Shown piece by piece: positions 61,142 through 64,000 of a stretch of 64,000 nucleotides of DNA. Origin of the DNA: an uncultured Cohaesibacter sp. (GTDB lineage Bacteria; Pseudomonadota; Alphaproteobacteria; Rhizobiales; Cohaesibacteraceae); NCBI RefSeq assembly GCF_963666525.1, contig NZ_OY762905.1:3947501-4011500 (forward strand). The letters are read 5' to 3'. The position numbers and the translations under genes were made by a program. Positions within the stretch are counted from its first letter, which is position 1, and each line of letters begins with the position of its first letter. Below the pieces are notes generated by a model. It was given only the letters and a program-made list of their open reading frames with translations, was not told the DNA's origin and made no database searches.

Positions 61142-62173
61142 TCAGGCGGCGGCGCGTTTCAAACGGTCGTTGATGGCTTCGCCAAGGCCCTCGTTGCCGA
61201 TGGGAGCAACGGCGATACAGCGGACATCTGGGCGATCAAGCGCTCTCAAGGCAGCAAAGAGCTTCTGGGCTGCCTCGAAGCTGTCGCCGCTTTCGGAGAG
61301 ATTGACGATCTCGACCGCGCGGTCGGCATGGGCGGGCAGCGTCGGGCCAAAGGCCAGAAGGGCCTCGCCGGCTTCGATCATTTCGGCATTGAGCCGCACC
61401 GGAACCGACGGTGCATAGTGGCTGGTCATCATGCCCGGCGAACTCGGAGTCTTGTCGTTTGTACCTGCCCGGGCAAGGGGACGGCCGAGCACGGCTTCCA
61501 GATCTTCCGCCGAAACGCCTCCCGGGCGCAGCAATGTTACCGGTTCGCCGTCCACACAGAGGATGACACTTGATTCGACGCCGACCCGACACGCACCCAT
61601 ATCGACGATCATGTCGATGCGGTCGGCCAGTTCATCGCTCACATGCGCAGCGGTGGTCGGGCTGACCCGACCCGAGCGGTTGGCCGACGGGGCGGCGAGC
61701 GGCTTGCCCGTGGCAAAGGCCAGCGCCCGCATCAAGGGGGCATCGGGCACCCGGATGGCAACGGTGTCAAGGCCTGCGGAGGTCAGATCGGCGATGGAGC
61801 TTTCCGATCGCTTGGGCACCACGAGCGTGATCGGCCCCGGCCAGAAGGATTTCGCAAGCTTCAGGGCATCTTCATTGAACAGCCCATGCAGCTCGGCAGC
61901 CGCAAGGCTTGGCAAATGCGAAATGAGCGGGTTGAAGCTTGGCCGGTTCTTGGCCTGATAGATACTGGCCACCGCCTCGGCGTTGGTAGCATCCGCCGCC
62001 AGCCCGTAGACCGTCTCGGTCGGCACGGCCACCAGTCCACCATCCGCAAGCAGCTTGCTGGCGCTCTGAAACCCCGGATCATCAGCAAGACCAGGGGCGG
62101 GGGCGCCGGTTTGCGGGTCGATGTCGGTATGAAGCGGGCGCCACTGAGTTGCTGGTCGGGTCATTTTTTTCAT
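61142..62173 (-). CDS. L-threonylcarbamoyladenylate synthase, Sua5 type
   Basis: Codes for 343 residues. It makes threonylcarbamoyl-AMP for tRNA t6A modification. The YrdC domain is N-terminal: LADGGLVAVPTETVYGLAAD, AKNRPSFNPLISHLPSL, SFWPGPITLVVPKR, PLAAPSANRSGRVSPTTAAH and GVESSVILCVDGEPVTLLRP; the C-terminal Sua5 domain (about 215-343) includes SSPGMMTSHYAPSVPVRL. The frame runs longer upstream; the ATG at 62173 was chosen near the usual N terminus but has no strong ribosome-binding site, and ATG at 62164 is equally possible. Confidence 0.9.
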   Translation of the reverse strand: MKKMTRPATQWRPLHTDIDPQTGAPAPGLADDPGFQSASKLLADGGLVAVPTETVYGLAADATNAEAVASIYQAKNRPSFNPLISHLPSLAAAELHGLFNEDALKLAKSFWPGPITLVVPKRSESSIADLTSAGLDTVAIRVPDAPLMRALAFATGKPLAAPSANRSGRVSPTTAAHVSDELADRIDMIVDMGACRVGVESSVILCVDGEPVTLLRPGGVSAEDLEAVLGRPLARAGTNDKTPSSPGMMTSHYAPSVPVRLNAEMIEAGEALLAFGPTLPAHADRAVEIVNLSESGDSFEAAQKLFAALRALDRPDVRCIAVAPIGNEGLGEAINDRLKRAAA

Positions 62174-62426
62174 TCTGGCAATGGGCAAGAAACGGACAAG
62201 GGGTGCGCTAGGGCTGCGCAGTTGGAAGTCTTTTAGTTGATGGAGCGCCCAAGGTCCAGTGTCCGTTTGCATGGCTGCTGTCGCGAACGGGCGGCGCGGG
62301 CACTTCAGGGAAGCGGGCACAAAAGAGCCGCCGAAGGGTAGGCCCGTCGGCGGCTGGCGGTATCTGGCGTCTCGCCTGAACAGCGGCTCAGTGCTGGGGT
62401 TCAGTTCAGAGGTTCAGTCGAGGCGC

Positions 62427-63965
62427 TCAGTTGGTCGCGACCTTGGCTGGTTTCTTGCCGCCATTGTCGTTGGCTGGGGTCGGAACTGCGCTCGGCTGCT
62501 GGTCCGGGCTGATCGCTGCGTGCTTGATTTGTTGGCCGACTGTGATGATCAGCAACTTGGATGGATCCAGCAGTCGTTTGGCGACTCGCTTGGCGTCTTC
62601 CATCGAGACACCCTCGATATAGCTGTTGCGCTTGTCGAAATAGTCGATCCCGAGGCCTTCTTCCTGAATGCCCACCAACTGACGGGAAATCTTGGAGGAG
62701 CTGTCAAAACGCAGCGGATAGTTGCCGATGAGGAATTTCTTGGTGTCGGCCAGTTCTTCCTCGGTCGGGCCCTCGTTGCCGAGGCGCTGGATTTCCTGTT
62801 TGACCAGCATCAGCGCCTGATCGGAGTTGCCGGTGCGCGTGGCCATTCCGCCTGCCAGAATCTGGGCGTGGTCATAATCGCTGAGATAGCTGTAGACGCT
62901 GTAGGCAAGGCCGCGCTTCTCGCGGATTTCTTCATAGAGGCGCGAGGAGAAGGAGCCGCCGCCAAGAATATGATTGACCAGATAGGCGGCGTAGAAGTCC
63001 TTGTCGTTACGTTTGATGCCAGGCATCATGAAGCTGATCGAGGTTTGAGGAGTGGCAAAATCAACATGTTGCTCACCGGTCGTGGCAATGGTCGCGTCTG
63101 AAATCGGTGCAAGGGTGCCAGTTTCGGGAAGCGGAGCGAAGACCTGGTCGAGCATGGCCTTGAGACTGTCGGCATCGATGGCGCCCACCACACCGATGAA
63201 CAGACCGTCACGGGTCATGATATTCTTGTGCATGGCGGTAATGTCGTCCCGCGTGACATTGGCAAGCGAGGCTTCGGAGCCGTCGCTGTCAAGGCCGTAG
63301 GGGTGATCCGGAAAGGCAGCTTCGCGCATCGCCCGTCCGGCGATGGAGTCAGGGTCGGTCAATTTGCGCTTGGCCGAGACAATCCACTGGGCCCGCATGC
63401 GTTCAATCGGCTCGGCATCGAAATGCGGTGATTGCAGCGACTTGCTCAACAGGTCGAAGGCGATCTGTCGGTTCGGCGTCAGTGTGCGCAGCGAACCATA
63501 GAAACGGTCGCGGCTCGCGCTGAAGCTGAGCTTGATGGCGTTGTCTTCAAGGGCGGTCTGAAAGGTCGGGCTGTCCATGTCGCCAGCTCCTTCGTCAAGC
63601 AGACTGGTCAGCATGGAAACCGTGCCTTCCTTGCCCAGGGTATCCTGGGCAGACCCGCCGGTAAAGGAAAAGTCCACGGCTATGATCGGCACTGTGTGGT
63701 CTTCCACCAGCCATGCCTCGATGCCTTTGTCACTGACAACGCGCTGGATTTCCGTGGCGCGTGCCTGACCCCAGCTGAACAGAACAAAAAGGCTGGCAAA
63801 AAGCCCCAGCAGAATGACGAGTGCGCGAGCGGTGCCTTCGGTCTGGTTGGCAAGGGCTTGAGCCCGGGCTGGACGATTGTGCATGGTGGCGTCCTTGGCT
63901 GTCTGGTGGATCGGTGCGCGACTGGTCTGGATCTGGCGCATGGGCATTGCCTGTCGTCTGGTCAT
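62427..63965 (-). CDS. M16 family peptidase homologue, non-catalytic subunit
   Basis: Codes for 512 residues from an ATG with AAGGAGG directly upstream. One hydrophobic segment near 45-65 (ALVILLGLFASLFVLFSW) may be a signal or anchor. Two M16 domains follow (LVEDHTVPIIAVDFSFTGGS ... and the C-terminal SFMMPGIKRNDKDF; YLVNHILGGGSFSSRLYEEI). The zinc motif HxxEH of active M16 peptidases is replaced: at that position there is EGTVSMLTSLLDEG, so this subunit should not cleave. Active and inactive M16 subunits normally come in tandem, and the stop codon of an upstream gene lies 11 bases away at the window edge, in the expected place for the catalytic partner. Confidence 0.88.
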   Translation of the reverse strand: MTRRQAMPMRQIQTSRAPIHQTAKDATMHNRPARAQALANQTEGTARALVILLGLFASLFVLFSWGQARATEIQRVVSDKGIEAWLVEDHTVPIIAVDFSFTGGSAQDTLGKEGTVSMLTSLLDEGAGDMDSPTFQTALEDNAIKLSFSASRDRFYGSLRTLTPNRQIAFDLLSKSLQSPHFDAEPIERMRAQWIVSAKRKLTDPDSIAGRAMREAAFPDHPYGLDSDGSEASLANVTRDDITAMHKNIMTRDGLFIGVVGAIDADSLKAMLDQVFAPLPETGTLAPISDATIATTGEQHVDFATPQTSISFMMPGIKRNDKDFYAAYLVNHILGGGSFSSRLYEEIREKRGLAYSVYSYLSDYDHAQILAGGMATRTGNSDQALMLVKQEIQRLGNEGPTEEELADTKKFLIGNYPLRFDSSSKISRQLVGIQEEGLGIDYFDKRNSYIEGVSMEDAKRVAKRLLDPSKLLIITVGQQIKHAAISPDQQPSAVPTPANDNGGKKPAKVATN

Positions 63966-63976
63966 CTCGATCCTCC

Positions 63977-64000
63977 TTACTGCTTGACTTCAGTGCTTGG
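63977..64000 (-). CDS. C-terminal end of an upstream gene (start outside window)
   Basis: Last seven codons on the minus strand read PSTEVKQ, then TAA, 11 bases before the M16 subunit start. By the usual arrangement it is likely the catalytic M16 peptidase, but only its last residues are visible. Confidence 0.35.
   Translation of the reverse strand, partial: PSTEVKQ

Noticed and set aside
1-64000. CRISPR arrays, insertion sequences, phage or integrative elements
   Set aside because: No spaced direct repeats, no transposase or integrase motifs, and no attachment-site duplication were seen on either strand.

Overview
The window reads as one continuous stretch of core chromosome from an alphaproteobacterium, most likely of the order Hyphomicrobiales (the Cohaesibacter/Stappia/Brucella/Rhizobium side). 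The reasons are the run fabI - phosphoglycerate-mutase-like - aroC - ribB with a degenerate RibA half, the TlyA-type methyltransferase, dxs, ubiA and the RumA-like methyltransferase lying close together, a perfect CtrA-type TTAA-N7-TTAA site, and many GTG or TTG start options. DNA is moderately GC-rich with AT-rich intergenic islands. I saw no rRNA, tRNA, transposase, integrase, phage gene or CRISPR array.

Layout. 1-5 kb: end of an AsmA-like envelope protein, a small membrane protein, a YpeA-type acetyltransferase overlapping a D-2-hydroxyacid dehydrogenase, and a TetR regulator. 5.8-11 kb: fabI, a histidine phosphatase, a secreted unknown, aroC and ribB. 11-16.9 kb: a PepSY membrane protein, a 36-residue membrane peptide, an MFS transporter fused to a universal-stress domain divergent from marR, a GNAT acetyltransferase behind what looks like a leader-peptide attenuator, and a TRIC/UPF0126 channel. 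16.9-18 kb is AT-rich and almost empty. 18-21 kb: a Gly/Pro-rich unknown divergent from an OmpR/EnvZ-like pair. 21-31 kb: Lrp regulator divergent from ald, a SRPBCC protein, two paralogous small membrane proteins, a RumA-like RNA methyltransferase, a FecR protein, purD, ubiA and tlyA. 31-38 kb: SCO protein, LysE exporter, VOC protein, a dienelactone-hydrolase-like enzyme, a TPR protein and dxs. 38.5-41.4 kb: poxB convergent with cidA-cidB. 42-50 kb: M42 peptidase, a CbpA-type DnaJ, a solo RES protein, a cation/proton antiporter, two 2-hydroxyacid dehydrogenases around mtnN, and a YieH-like phosphatase. 50-64 kb: a 47-residue Cys-rich peptide, an AlkX/YcaQ-like DNA glycosylase, an OmpA/BON - small membrane peptide - helix-hairpin-helix cluster, a GGDEF/EAL protein, an M20 amidohydrolase, a Tat-exported 5'-nucleotidase, mscL, a Sua5-type enzyme and a non-catalytic M16 subunit.

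How the genes fit together. Most are housekeeping: fatty acid, chorismate, riboflavin, purine, isoprenoid and ubiquinone synthesis and RNA modification. The less ordinary material is at small scale: (i) a 17-codon apparently leaderless ORF plus mutually exclusive hairpins ahead of a GNAT gene; (ii) a Cys-rich 47-residue peptide (ending ACCCTCNK) as a stand-alone unit; (iii) a pyruvate oxidase paired with CidAB, as in the staphylococcal cidABC locus but in convergent order; (iv) several unannotated single-pass membrane peptides; (v) enzymes with missing catalytic residues (RES, RibA half, M16). Transcription units end at clear hairpins, several shared by convergent genes.
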